From the NCBI GenBank assembly GCA_947381875.1, contig CANCXY010000050.1, forward strand, positions 1 through 16,138: a stretch of 16,138 bases of DNA, read 5' to 3'. This DNA is from an uncultured Clostridia bacterium (GTDB lineage: Bacteria > Bacillota > Clostridia > Oscillospirales > Ruminococcaceae). Below are positions 1-6,715 of the stretch, one piece after another; position 1 is the stretch's first letter; the number at the start of each line of letters is the position of its first letter. The position numbers and the translations under genes are program-made. Below the pieces are notes generated by a model. The model was given only the letters and a program-made list of their open reading frames with translations, was not told the DNA's origin and searched no databases.

Positions 1-91
1 AAGGGGGCAAGCCCCCTTTGGAAACCCATCTTGCGCGAAAATTACATTTTCGCGCGACCTGGCAAGGGCATGGGCGGCGGGAGTGCCGCCC
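1..91. repeat. REP-like cluster of GC-rich palindromes
   Basis: Three short inverted repeats stand in a row before the first gene. The first has arms 1-8 and 11-18 (AAGGGGGC/GCCCCCTT). The second has arms GCGCGAAAAT (33-42) and ATTTTCGCGC (46-55) around a 3-nt loop. The third has arms 72-78 and 85-91 (GGGCGGC/GCCGCCC). The second unit recurs with identical arms at 5193-5215, so this is a dispersed repeat and not gene-specific regulation. No T-run follows any hairpin, so they do not look like intrinsic terminators. The cluster may begin before the window. Confidence 0.7.
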
Positions 92-124
92 CCAAAACAG
101 ACGACAAAAGGAGGTCGATTTTCT

Positions 125-1093
125 ATGCAGTTTGAAGCCATTACCCCTGCTGCCGGTGCGGCGGAGGCCCGCGCCCTGTTCAACGCCCTCTCGGCGGGTG
201 GCGAGGTGCTGTACAAGCCCTTTGAAACCGACGAGGCGTTCGCGTCGTTCTTTTTGACAGACAGCAGCGCGCGCAAAACCGTCGCGCTGGGCGGTGAGGG
301 CGCATTTGCCGCCGGGTGCTATGTGCCTGAAAGCGGCAAGGCCTATATCACCTTCGTGGGCGTGCAGCCGCAGGAACGCCGCCAGGGCAAGGGGCGCGCC
401 ATCCTGTCCGCGCTGGAAAAGGAGCTGACGGCCTTTTCGGGGGAAAAGAAATATGAGTGCAGCTTTTTCAACCCTATGAACCTTGTATGGAGCGTGCCCG
501 GCTTCCCCGGCCACGACCACCCCAACGCGCCCGGCGTGGACGTGGCGTGCGGCGGCTATATCTTTTTGAAAAACTGCGGCTACCGCGACTTCGCCTATCA
601 AAACTCCTATCATATCGACCTGCCCAGCTACCAGTTCCCGCCCGACATCCAGCAGCGCATCGCGCGGCTGAAGGAGCGCGGCATTGAGATCACCCTGTTT
701 GACCCGGCCCGGCACACCGGCCTGGAAGAACTGGTGGAGGATCTGGATAACCCGCTGTGGCGCAAGGAGCTTTTGGGCAACGCCGCCAAGCCCGGCGGCG
801 GGGACCCGCTGCTGATCGTGGACCAGGGCGGCAAGACCATGGGGTTCACTGGCCCCCTGGCGGTACAGCCCAGCGGACGGGGCTATTTCGCGGGCATCGG
901 CGTACATAGCGCCTGCCGGGGCGGCGGCGCGGGCAAAGTTCTGTTCAGCAGCCTGTGCGCCTCGCTGCGGGATATGGGCGCGTCGTTTATGACACTGTTC
1001 ACCGGCGAAACAAACCCCGCGCGCAATATCTACGAGGCGGCGGGCTTCCAGATCGTCCGCACCTGGGCGGATATGCGCAAGGAAATTTCATAA
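125..1093 (+). CDS. Tandem-domain GNAT N-acetyltransferase
   Basis: The 322-aa product has two GNAT folds, so it should transfer an acyl group from acyl-CoA to an amine in the cytoplasm; the substrate is unknown. The first acetyl-CoA pyrophosphate-binding loop is around residues 79-90 (VGVQPQERRQGKG) and the second around 257-271 (IGVHSACRGGGAGK). The second domain also has the typical NPARNIYEAAGF segment at about 297-308. The start chosen is the ATG at 125, preceded by AAAGGAGG (107-114) with a 10-nt spacer; an in-frame GTG at 83 lacks a comparable site. The PIG-L gene follows after about 15 nt, so the two are probably co-transcribed. Two fused GNAT domains in about 320 aa recall MshD (mycothiol synthase), but that is only architectural; a stand-alone antibiotic- or metabolite-acetylating enzyme is equally possible. 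Confidence 0.87.
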   Translation: MQFEAITPAAGAAEARALFNALSAGGEVLYKPFETDEAFASFFLTDSSARKTVALGGEGAFAAGCYVPESGKAYITFVGVQPQERRQGKGRAILSALEKELTAFSGEKKYECSFFNPMNLVWSVPGFPGHDHPNAPGVDVACGGYIFLKNCGYRDFAYQNSYHIDLPSYQFPPDIQQRIARLKERGIEITLFDPARHTGLEELVEDLDNPLWRKELLGNAAKPGGGDPLLIVDQGGKTMGFTGPLAVQPSGRGYFAGIGVHSACRGGGAGKVLFSSLCASLRDMGASFMTLFTGETNPARNIYEAAGFQIVRTWADMRKEIS

Positions 1094-1108
1094 GGGAGGG
1101 AAATGTCT

Positions 1109-1816
1109 ATGACAGAGGATGGAAAAAAAGTTCTGATGGCGATCGGCGGCCATATCGGGGACGCCGAGCTGACCTGCGGCGGCGTGCTGGCTACAGCCAG
1201 CCTGCGCGGCGACAAGATCGTCACCGTGGCGCTCACTGGCGGAGAGCGCGGCGCGCCGCCCCATATGTCCGTGGCCGACTATCGCGTACAGAAGGAGCAG
1301 GAGGCGCGCACCTTCGCGGAAATGCTGGGCGGCGAAGCCGTGGTGCTGCCCTATGTGGACGGCGAGCTGCCGGAGACGGAAGAAGTTAAGTTCGCAGTGT
1401 GCGACCTGATCCGCCAATACAAGCCCGACGTGCTGATGACGCATTGGAAAAACAGCATGCACAAAGACCATATGGTTACCCACCGCATCGTGAAGGACGC
1501 GCAGTTCTACGCGGGGCTGGCCACGATGGAACGCCCCCTGCCCCCGCACTATGCCGCCGGGCCGTATTACGCGGAAAACTGGGAGGACGCCGAGGACTAT
1601 GTGCCCTATACCTATGTGGAAGTGACACCCGAGGGCTTCGAGCTTTGGTACAAGGCCATTTCCACCCACTGGTTCACAGTGCATTCCTCCAGCTTCCATT
1701 ACCGGGACTATTACGCCACGCTGATGAAAATGCGCGGCTACCTGGCCAGGAAGGAGTACGCGGAGACCTTCACGATTGAAAAACGGGAACAAAGGGTCAT
1801 CCGAACCGGTTTTTAA
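1109..1816 (+). CDS. PIG-L/LmbE-family deacetylase-like protein with a variant active site
   Basis: The 235-aa protein has the length and motifs of the PIG-L family, zinc enzymes that usually remove the acetyl group from N-acetylglucosamine-type substrates (MshB, BshB). The N-terminal motif, normally AHPDDAE, reads GGHIGDAE here (residues 13-20). The zinc ligands His15 and Asp18 are kept, but the position of the general-base Asp (Asp15 of MshB) is Gly17. The second motif HKDH (residues 118-121, normally HPDH) keeps both histidines. Start: ATG at 1109 with GGGAGGG at 1094-1100 and an 8-nt spacer; the ATG at 1103 leaves only 2 nt. It probably forms an operon with the GNAT gene. Family assignment is firm; deacetylase activity is not, given the changed base. 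Confidence 0.85.
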   Translation: MTEDGKKVLMAIGGHIGDAELTCGGVLATASLRGDKIVTVALTGGERGAPPHMSVADYRVQKEQEARTFAEMLGGEAVVLPYVDGELPETEEVKFAVCDLIRQYKPDVLMTHWKNSMHKDHMVTHRIVKDAQFYAGLATMERPLPPHYAAGPYYAENWEDAEDYVPYTYVEVTPEGFELWYKAISTHWFTVHSSSFHYRDYYATLMKMRGYLARKEYAETFTIEKREQRVIRTGF

Positions 1817-1871
1817 GCCTGCACACGGCGGGCTTGAAAATACAGGGTGTGGTCCGGGGTTCAGATCTGTT

Positions 1872-1914
1872 TTTTGTGTATTTCCCCGCCCCGCGTGCGG
1901 GGAAATACACAAAA
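1872..1914. repeat. 18-bp perfect palindrome, CCCCGC family
   Basis: Arms 1872-1889 and 1897-1914 are exact reverse complements around a 7-nt loop, with core TATTTCCCCGC. Unlike an intrinsic terminator, the T-run is on the 5' side and the A-run on the 3' side, which is true on both strands. A related palindrome lies at 4009-4037 and a degenerate one near 5145-5170, so it is a dispersed element. It lies between the PIG-L gene and the solute-binding protein gene and could form a stable mRNA hairpin there. Confidence 0.65.
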
Positions 1915-1966
1915 CGCCTGCTTTGGCCGCTCCCAAAATATATCTTCATGAAAAGGAGAAGAACCA

Positions 1967-3907
1967 ATGAGACATACGAAACGATTTGCCGCTTTGATGC
2001 TGGCTGTCATGATGGCGCTCGTCCTGTTTGCCGGGTGCGGCGGAGGCACAAGCAGCAGCCAGTCCTCCAGCACAGGTTCCGATTCGCAGTCCCAAAGCTC
2101 CGGGTCCACGCAGTCCAGCAGCAGCGACTCACAGGATATGGCGGGCCTTGCGGGCGTAGAAAATGAGCTGACGATGCACATTGAGGGCGAGGTGGACAAG
2201 ACGAAGACCCTCACCACGCTGATCGACTGCGATGCCTCCCCCGCTTTTAACGGCAACCCTTATGACGACGTGGCGGGCGCAAACTGGTCCATTCAGCCCT
2301 TTATGTTCGACTACCTGGCGTTCTTTTCGTCAATGCCCGAGCGCACGTTCAAGCTCTCGCTGATGGAAAGCTACACCTATGAGGACAAGGTGCTGACCAT
2401 CAAACTGCAGCCGGGCCTGAAATGGAGCGACGGCAGCGCGCTGGACGCTGAGGACCTGATGACGAACTACTATTGCGACGTGAACGTCAGCCAGGTGTGG
2501 AACTACATGGATAAGCTGGAAAAGATCGACGACCTTACCGTGCAGCTCACCTTCAGCCAGGAAAGCCCGCTGCTTTTGAACCTCGCGTTCAATAACCCCA
2601 TCCGCACACCGGATGAGATCTACGGCAAATGGGCCGAGCAGTACAAAGAAGTTGTAGAGACCATGCGCGTCTATGATGAGGAGACCATGCGCTGGAAGCT
2701 GACCGACGAGGGCAATGAAAAGGCGGCTGCCATCAAGCAGGACCTGCTCACCTATAAGCCCGCCCCCAACGAGGTGGTGTGCAGCGGCCCCTATGTCATC
2801 GACAAGTACAACACTTCCGAGATCCTGTTCACCGTGAACCCCGAATACCGCAAGGAGCCGCTCATCTCCTCCATCCGCGGCCTGCGCCCGGGCGATTCAC
2901 AGGCGTTTGCCACAGCCATCCTCGCGGGCGAATACACCATCGAGAACGGTGGCCTGAATGTGGATATGTCCAACGAGATCGACAACAAGTATAAAGACAC
3001 CCTGCGCAAGGTGTTTGTGCCGGAGTTCAGCTCCATCGGCTATGTGTTCAACACCAATGTGTACCCGCTTGACCAGCTTGAAGTGCGCCAGGCCATCTCT
3101 ATGGCCGTGGACCGCACCAGCCTGCTGGCGGTGGCCGAGCCGGGCAGTTTCAGCGGCAGTGAACAGAACGCGGGCCTGCTGCCCTCCTTGGAGGATGCCT
3201 ACACTTCCCCAGGCTTTGTAGATACCCTGACACAGTACAACTACGACCCCGACGCCGCCGCGGCCCTGCTGGAATCCATCGGCTGGAAGAAGGAGGGCAA
3301 TCAGTGGGTAGACGCAAACGGCGAATCCCCGGAAATCTCCATCGCCACCATCAGCTCGTGGCCGTCCTTCATGATGACCGGCGAGGCCATGAGCCAGATG
3401 CTGACCGACTTCGGCTTCAACATCAACTTCCAGCCCATGGAATTCGGTGTATGGAACGACTTCACCAAGAGTGACGAAAAGATGATGGCCTGCACATTCA
3501 TCGCGGCCGCCTCCTCGTATGCGTACCCGTGGGAGTGCTTCAACGACCTGTTCAACGCCAACAGCCGCACCGGCTGGCAGAAGTTTGAAGTGGGCGAGGA
3601 CAAGGTGTACACCGACCCCACCGACGGCAAGGAATACAACGTTACCAAAATGCTCAGCCAGCTTTTCTCCACCAGCGACGAGACCGAGGTGCAGGATCTG
3701 ACCCAGCAGCTCATGACACTGAGCAACCACCTGTGCGGCTATATCTCCGTGCTGGAAAAAACAGCCCCCTATCGCATCTATGACCCGAAGCTGAGCCTGG
3801 CGGATACAGAGCTGAACACCATCCAGCAGAACTTTACCTACTATGGCAACATCAACAACATCATTGCGAAGATGCTGCTGGACGACGAGATCTACTTTGT
3901 AAAATAA
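1967..3907 (+). CDS. Peptide-type ABC transporter substrate-binding lipoprotein (SBP family 5)
   Basis: The 646-aa protein starts with a positively charged, hydrophobic signal peptide ending in a lipobox, LFAGC, with Cys24 as the predicted lipidated residue. A Ser/Gln-rich linker (about 28-57) is followed by a family 5 solute-binding domain (about 75-600), the DppA/OppA type that captures peptides or similar solutes outside the membrane. Family-like segments include LQPGLKWSDGSALDAEDL, CSGPYVIDKY and VRQAISMAVDR. The ATG at 1967 has AAAAGGAG (1951-1958) with an 8-nt spacer. No permease or ATPase gene is adjacent, so it either shares a transporter encoded elsewhere or works as a sensor. The position before murQ suggests, but does not prove, a link to cell-wall fragment scavenging. 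Ligand is unknown. Confidence 0.9.
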   Translation: MRHTKRFAALMLAVMMALVLFAGCGGGTSSSQSSSTGSDSQSQSSGSTQSSSSDSQDMAGLAGVENELTMHIEGEVDKTKTLTTLIDCDASPAFNGNPYDDVAGANWSIQPFMFDYLAFFSSMPERTFKLSLMESYTYEDKVLTIKLQPGLKWSDGSALDAEDLMTNYYCDVNVSQVWNYMDKLEKIDDLTVQLTFSQESPLLLNLAFNNPIRTPDEIYGKWAEQYKEVVETMRVYDEETMRWKLTDEGNEKAAAIKQDLLTYKPAPNEVVCSGPYVIDKYNTSEILFTVNPEYRKEPLISSIRGLRPGDSQAFATAILAGEYTIENGGLNVDMSNEIDNKYKDTLRKVFVPEFSSIGYVFNTNVYPLDQLEVRQAISMAVDRTSLLAVAEPGSFSGSEQNAGLLPSLEDAYTSPGFVDTLTQYNYDPDAAAALLESIGWKKEGNQWVDANGESPEISIATISSWPSFMMTGEAMSQMLTDFGFNINFQPMEFGVWNDFTKSDEKMMACTFIAAASSYAYPWECFNDLFNANSRTGWQKFEVGEDKVYTDPTDGKEYNVTKMLSQLFSTSDETEVQDLTQQLMTLSNHLCGYISVLEKTAPYRIYDPKLSLADTELNTIQQNFTYYGNINNIIAKMLLDDEIYFVK

Positions 3908-3930
3908 TCGGATCGCTACCCTGTAACGCA

Positions 3931-3973
3931 AAGAGCCGGAGACCCGTTTCCCGGAGGGACTCCGGCTCTTATT
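3931..3973 (+). terminator. Intrinsic terminator after the solute-binding protein gene
   Basis: Perfect 11-bp stem with arms AAGAGCCGGAG (3931-3941) and CTCCGGCTCTT (3960-3970), an 18-nt loop, then a short T-poor tail (ATTGC). It begins 23 nt after the stop codon. The weak U-tract lowers confidence; it would separate the lipoprotein gene from murQ. Confidence 0.6.
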
Positions 3974-4008
3974 GCAGCAAAGGGAGCGCCCGCAGTGCTT
4001 TTATGCCT

Positions 4009-4037
4009 ATATTCCCCGCCTGCAAGGCGGGGAATAT
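4009..4037. repeat. CCCCGCC palindrome, second copy
   Basis: Arms ATATTCCCCGCC (4009-4020) and GGCGGGGAATAT (4026-4037) pair perfectly over a 5-nt loop. The core matches the palindrome at 1872-1914. It lies in the leader of murQ; a longer in-frame start at 4003 would read through this repeat and is therefore less likely to be the true murQ start. Confidence 0.65.
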
Positions 4038-4104
4038 GCAAAAGCCCTTTGACCTGGGCACTCCCGTTATCAATCTTGCGGACACCGCAGAGAGGAAGGG
4101 ACAT

Positions 4105-5022
4105 ATGGATCAATATTTGGCTGGTCTGACCACGGAAACGGTCAATCCGAACACGCGGAACATCGACATGTGCGAAACAGAGGATATCCTGCGCCTGATC
4201 AATGCGGAAGACGCCGCGGTGCCGGGGGCCGTGGCAAAGGAGCTGCCCCGCCTGGCACAGGCAGTAGACATCGCGTATGAGGCGCTGCACGGCGGAGGGC
4301 GTATGTTCTATGTGGGCTGCGGCACCTCGGGGCGCCTGGGCGTGCTGGACGCCTCGGAATGCCCGCCCACCTACGGCACCGATCCGGAGCTGGTGCAGGG
4401 CTATATCGCGGGCGGTGACGCGGCGCTGCGCACCGCCATCGAGGGTTCGGAGGACGACGCGGATGCGGGCGCGCGGCTCATCGCCGACCTGGGCCTGACA
4501 CAGCGCGACGTACTGGTGGGCATCACGGCCAGCGGCTCGGCCCCCTTTGTACTGGGCGCGGTGGATGAAGCGCGGCGGCGCGGCGCGGCGTGCATCGCGC
4601 TTGTGAATAATCCCGCGTCCCGCCTGGCGGAGCTGTGCGATGTTGCCATTGCCCCCGTGGTGGGGCCGGAGGTGATCATGGGCAGCACGCGCATGAAGGC
4701 GGGCACAGCGCAAAAGCTGGTGCTGAACATGCTCTCCACCTCGGTGATGATCAAAATGGGCAAGGTGTACCACAACCTGATGGTAGACCTGCGCGCCACG
4801 AACCGCAAGCTGCGCGACCGCTCAGTGCGCATTATCTGCGCCGCGACGGACGTTTCCCCGGCGCAGGCGGCGGACTACCTGGAACAGGCAGGCGGGCAGG
4901 TCAAGACCGCGATCATGATGATCGGCACCGGGCTGGCCCGCGCCGATGCTGAAGCTGTCTTGAATGGCAGCGGAGGCCGCTTGGCGCAGGCCATAGAACA
5001 GTGCCGAGCAGCGCATGCTTAA
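4105..5022 (+). CDS. murQ: N-acetylmuramic acid 6-phosphate etherase
   Basis: The 305-aa protein is MurQ, a cytoplasmic SIS-fold enzyme that splits the lactyl ether of MurNAc-6-phosphate to give GlcNAc-6-phosphate and D-lactate during peptidoglycan recycling. Diagnostic segments are the N-terminal TETVNPNTRNID, the sugar-phosphate loop GCGTSGRLGVLDASECPP (around 72-87, with Glu85 matching the catalytic Glu83 of E. coli MurQ), EGSEDD (Glu116 matching Glu114) and GSTRMKAGTAQK. Length agrees with the family (about 300 aa). ATG 4105 is chosen because the family N-terminus begins here and AGGAAGG lies just upstream; the extension to 4003 reads through a palindrome. No PTS or MurNAc kinase gene is adjacent. 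Confidence 0.94.
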   Translation: MDQYLAGLTTETVNPNTRNIDMCETEDILRLINAEDAAVPGAVAKELPRLAQAVDIAYEALHGGGRMFYVGCGTSGRLGVLDASECPPTYGTDPELVQGYIAGGDAALRTAIEGSEDDADAGARLIADLGLTQRDVLVGITASGSAPFVLGAVDEARRRGAACIALVNNPASRLAELCDVAIAPVVGPEVIMGSTRMKAGTAQKLVLNMLSTSVMIKMGKVYHNLMVDLRATNRKLRDRSVRIICAATDVSPAQAADYLEQAGGQVKTAIMMIGTGLARADAEAVLNGSGGRLAQAIEQCRAAHA

Positions 5023-5041
5023 ACACAATCCCCTATCCCCC

Positions 5042-5071
5042 GGCAGCGGCCCTTGCGGACCGCTGCCTTTT
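5042..5071 (+). terminator. Intrinsic terminator after murQ
   Basis: Arms GGCAGCGG (5042-5049) and CCGCTGCC (5060-5067) form a perfect 8-bp stem over a 10-nt loop, followed directly by TTTT. It begins 20 nt after the murQ stop and lies between convergent transcription units. Confidence 0.75.
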
Positions 5072-5192
5072 GCGCGCTCTCCCAACAAAACCGCATTGCG
5101 GCGCAACACTGAGCCTGTCCAAAAAGAGGAAAATATTTTCCATGTTCCCCCGCCTTACAGGGGAGGCAATATCCATCTCCTCTCAGCAAGGC

Positions 5193-5296
5193 GCGCGAAA
5201 ATGCAATTTTCGCGCATAACGGGATTCCAAAGGGACTGCGTCCCTTTGGCGGAGTCCAGAGGCAGCGCCTCTGGGCAGGTCCGGGCGGCAGCCCGG
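5193..5296. repeat. Four back-to-back REP-like hairpins between murQ and hisH
   Basis: Four inverted repeats with 3-4-nt loops follow each other: GCGCGAAAAT/ATTTTCGCGC (5193-5202, 5206-5215), CCAAAGGGAC/GTCCCTTTGG (5227-5236, 5240-5249), CCAGAGGC/GCCTCTGG (5256-5263, 5267-5274) and CCGGGC/GCCCGG (5281-5286, 5291-5296). The first repeats the unit at 33-55. The last ends one base before the hisH stop codon. No U-run follows on either strand. The rest of the 5023-5296 gap holds the murQ terminator and a degenerate CCCCGCC palindrome near 5145-5170; no gene is seen. Confidence 0.7.
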
Positions 5297-5941
5297 CTAT
5301 GCGCCGCAGAGCGTCAGGTAATGGCGCAGTACGGCCAGGCCCGCTTCGCCGCTCTTTTCGGGATGGAACTGGCAGCCGATCACGCGCCCGCGCTGTGCCG
5401 CCGCGCACAGGGAGCGCCCGCCGTATTCCGCTTCCGCGAGGCGGTCGGCGGCGCGGGCGGGTTTGGCCTCGTAGCTGTGGACAAAATACATTTCTCTGTT
5501 TTCAGGCACGCTGGCGAATACTGTGCCTGCGAAGGTGCGCCCGGCGGGCGGACGCACGGGTTCCCAACCAATATGGGGTACGCGCTGCGGCGTGCCCTGG
5601 GCGTCTGTTTCAGGGATGCGCTCTACGCGGCCTGGGATGAGACCGAGACCGGGGTGCGGGCCGAACTCCTCGCTTTCGTCAAACAGCATTTGCATACCCA
5701 GGCAGATGCCCAACAGCGGCGTACCCGCAGCGCATTTTTCCTGTATCACATCTATCAGCGAGAGCGCTGCTAAGCCCTTCATGCCGTCCTCAAACGCGCC
5801 CACGCCCGGCAGGACAAGCGCCTGCGCCGCCGATACCGCCGCGCGGCTGCCTGTCACTTCTGCCTGCGCGCCGCATGCCTCTAACGCTCTGCGCACACTC
5901 AGCAGGTTGGACAGGCCGTAGTCGATCACTGTTACCTTCAT
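5297..5941 (-). CDS. HisH-like glutamine amidotransferase subunit of the acetamidino-sugar system
   Basis: The 214-aa class I glutamine amidotransferase should hydrolyse glutamine and pass ammonia to its HisF-type partner. The triad is complete: Cys80 in GICLGMQMLF, His193 and Glu195 in FHPEKS. The N-terminus MKVTVIDYGLSNL is typical of HisH. Its start (ATG at 5941) overlaps the stop of the upstream HisF-like gene as ATGA, so translation is probably coupled. Pairing with an N-acetyl sugar amidotransferase, and the absence of other histidine genes, points to the HisH2/WbuY role in converting acetamido to acetamidino sugars rather than to histidine synthesis. An in-frame extension upstream would overlap the HisF-like gene and is rejected. 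Confidence 0.9.
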   Translation of the reverse strand: MKVTVIDYGLSNLLSVRRALEACGAQAEVTGSRAAVSAAQALVLPGVGAFEDGMKGLAALSLIDVIQEKCAAGTPLLGICLGMQMLFDESEEFGPHPGLGLIPGRVERIPETDAQGTPQRVPHIGWEPVRPPAGRTFAGTVFASVPENREMYFVHSYEAKPARAADRLAEAEYGGRSLCAAAQRGRVIGCQFHPEKSGEAGLAVLRHYLTLCGA

Positions 5942-6702
5942 GTTTTCCGCACCTCTATTTCCTGTGCGCGGATGCCCGCTTTCATCTGCTGCACCGTCGT
6001 CTTTTTGTAGTGGAACACGCTCGCCACCGCTACCGCCGAGGCCCCTGCGCGGGCGGCGTCTGCGGCGTCCTGCGCCGAACCGCACCCACCTGAGACAATC
6101 ACCGGCACCGGCACCGCCTCGCATACCGCGCGGATGAGCGGACAGTCCATGCCCTGCTCAAACCCTTCCTTGTCTACGCTGGTGAGCAGTATCTCCCCCG
6201 CGCCCAGCAACACGCCGCGTTTTGCCCATTCCACTACATCCTTGCCGGAATGCTCGCGGCCATTATCGTAATAGGCTTCATAACCAGCGCCGTCCCGACG
6301 CTTTTTGGCCTCGATGCCCAATACCATACACTGGCTGCCGAACGCCTGCGCCACCTGCGTGATGATGCGCTCGTCCTTGATGGCGGCAGTGTTGATGGCC
6401 GCTTTGTCCGCGCCCATCTGCAAAATCGCGCGCACGTCGTCGACACTGCGCAGGCCGCCGCCCACCGTGATGGGGATGAATACGTCGTCAGTAGTGCGGC
6501 GCACAATGTCGGAGAGGTTGTTGCGGTTGTAGAGGCTGGCGACAATATCCATATAGAGCAGCTCGTCGATGCCCTGCCGGTAATAGTCCACCGCGAACGC
6601 GTGCGGGTCGCCCATCTTTCGCAGGCCCTCTAACTGGATGCCTTTCACAAGATAATTGTTTTTTACGTCTAAACGGGCGATCAGGCGGATCTTCTTTTGC
6701 AA
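5938..6702 (-). CDS. HisF-like synthase subunit of the acetamidino-sugar system
   Basis: The 254-aa TIM-barrel protein resembles HisF (about 255 aa), which receives ammonia from HisH. The first catalytic Asp is kept (Asp12 in LIARLDVKNNYLVKG), but the usual CLDV reads RLDV, and the second catalytic position (Asp130 of Thermotoga HisF, in AIDAKR) is Glu (GIEAKKR). C-terminal signatures GAGEILLTSVDKEG and VSGGCGS are present. No ATG precedes the conserved N-terminus; the start taken is TTG at 6702, behind GGGGGAG with a 6-nt gap. It begins 13 nt after the amidotransferase stop and overlaps hisH by 4 nt. These changes fit the HisF2/WbuZ branch, which works with WbuX-type enzymes rather than making imidazole glycerol phosphate. 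Confidence 0.88.
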   Translation of the reverse strand: MQKKIRLIARLDVKNNYLVKGIQLEGLRKMGDPHAFAVDYYRQGIDELLYMDIVASLYNRNNLSDIVRRTTDDVFIPITVGGGLRSVDDVRAILQMGADKAAINTAAIKDERIITQVAQAFGSQCMVLGIEAKKRRDGAGYEAYYDNGREHSGKDVVEWAKRGVLLGAGEILLTSVDKEGFEQGMDCPLIRAVCEAVPVPVIVSGGCGSAQDAADAARAGASAVAVASVFHYKKTTVQQMKAGIRAQEIEVRKT

Positions 6703-6715
6703 GGCCCTCTCCCCC

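Noticed and set aside
1088..1936. Long minus-strand open frame opposite the PIG-L gene
   Set aside because: Its translation is low-complexity and family-less, while the plus frame has conserved PIG-L motifs and a ribosome binding site.
2897..3931. 344-codon minus-strand open frame opposite the solute-binding protein
   Set aside because: High-GC shadow frame; Val/Gly/His-rich sequence without a domain or ribosome binding site.
5015..5773. Plus-strand open frame across the murQ-hisH gap
   Set aside because: It reads through the murQ terminator and REP-like hairpins and is then antisense to hisH.
5297..6702. Histidine biosynthesis hisH-hisF
   Set aside because: No other his gene is adjacent, the pair is in an operon with an N-acetyl sugar amidotransferase, and HisF catalytic positions are altered.
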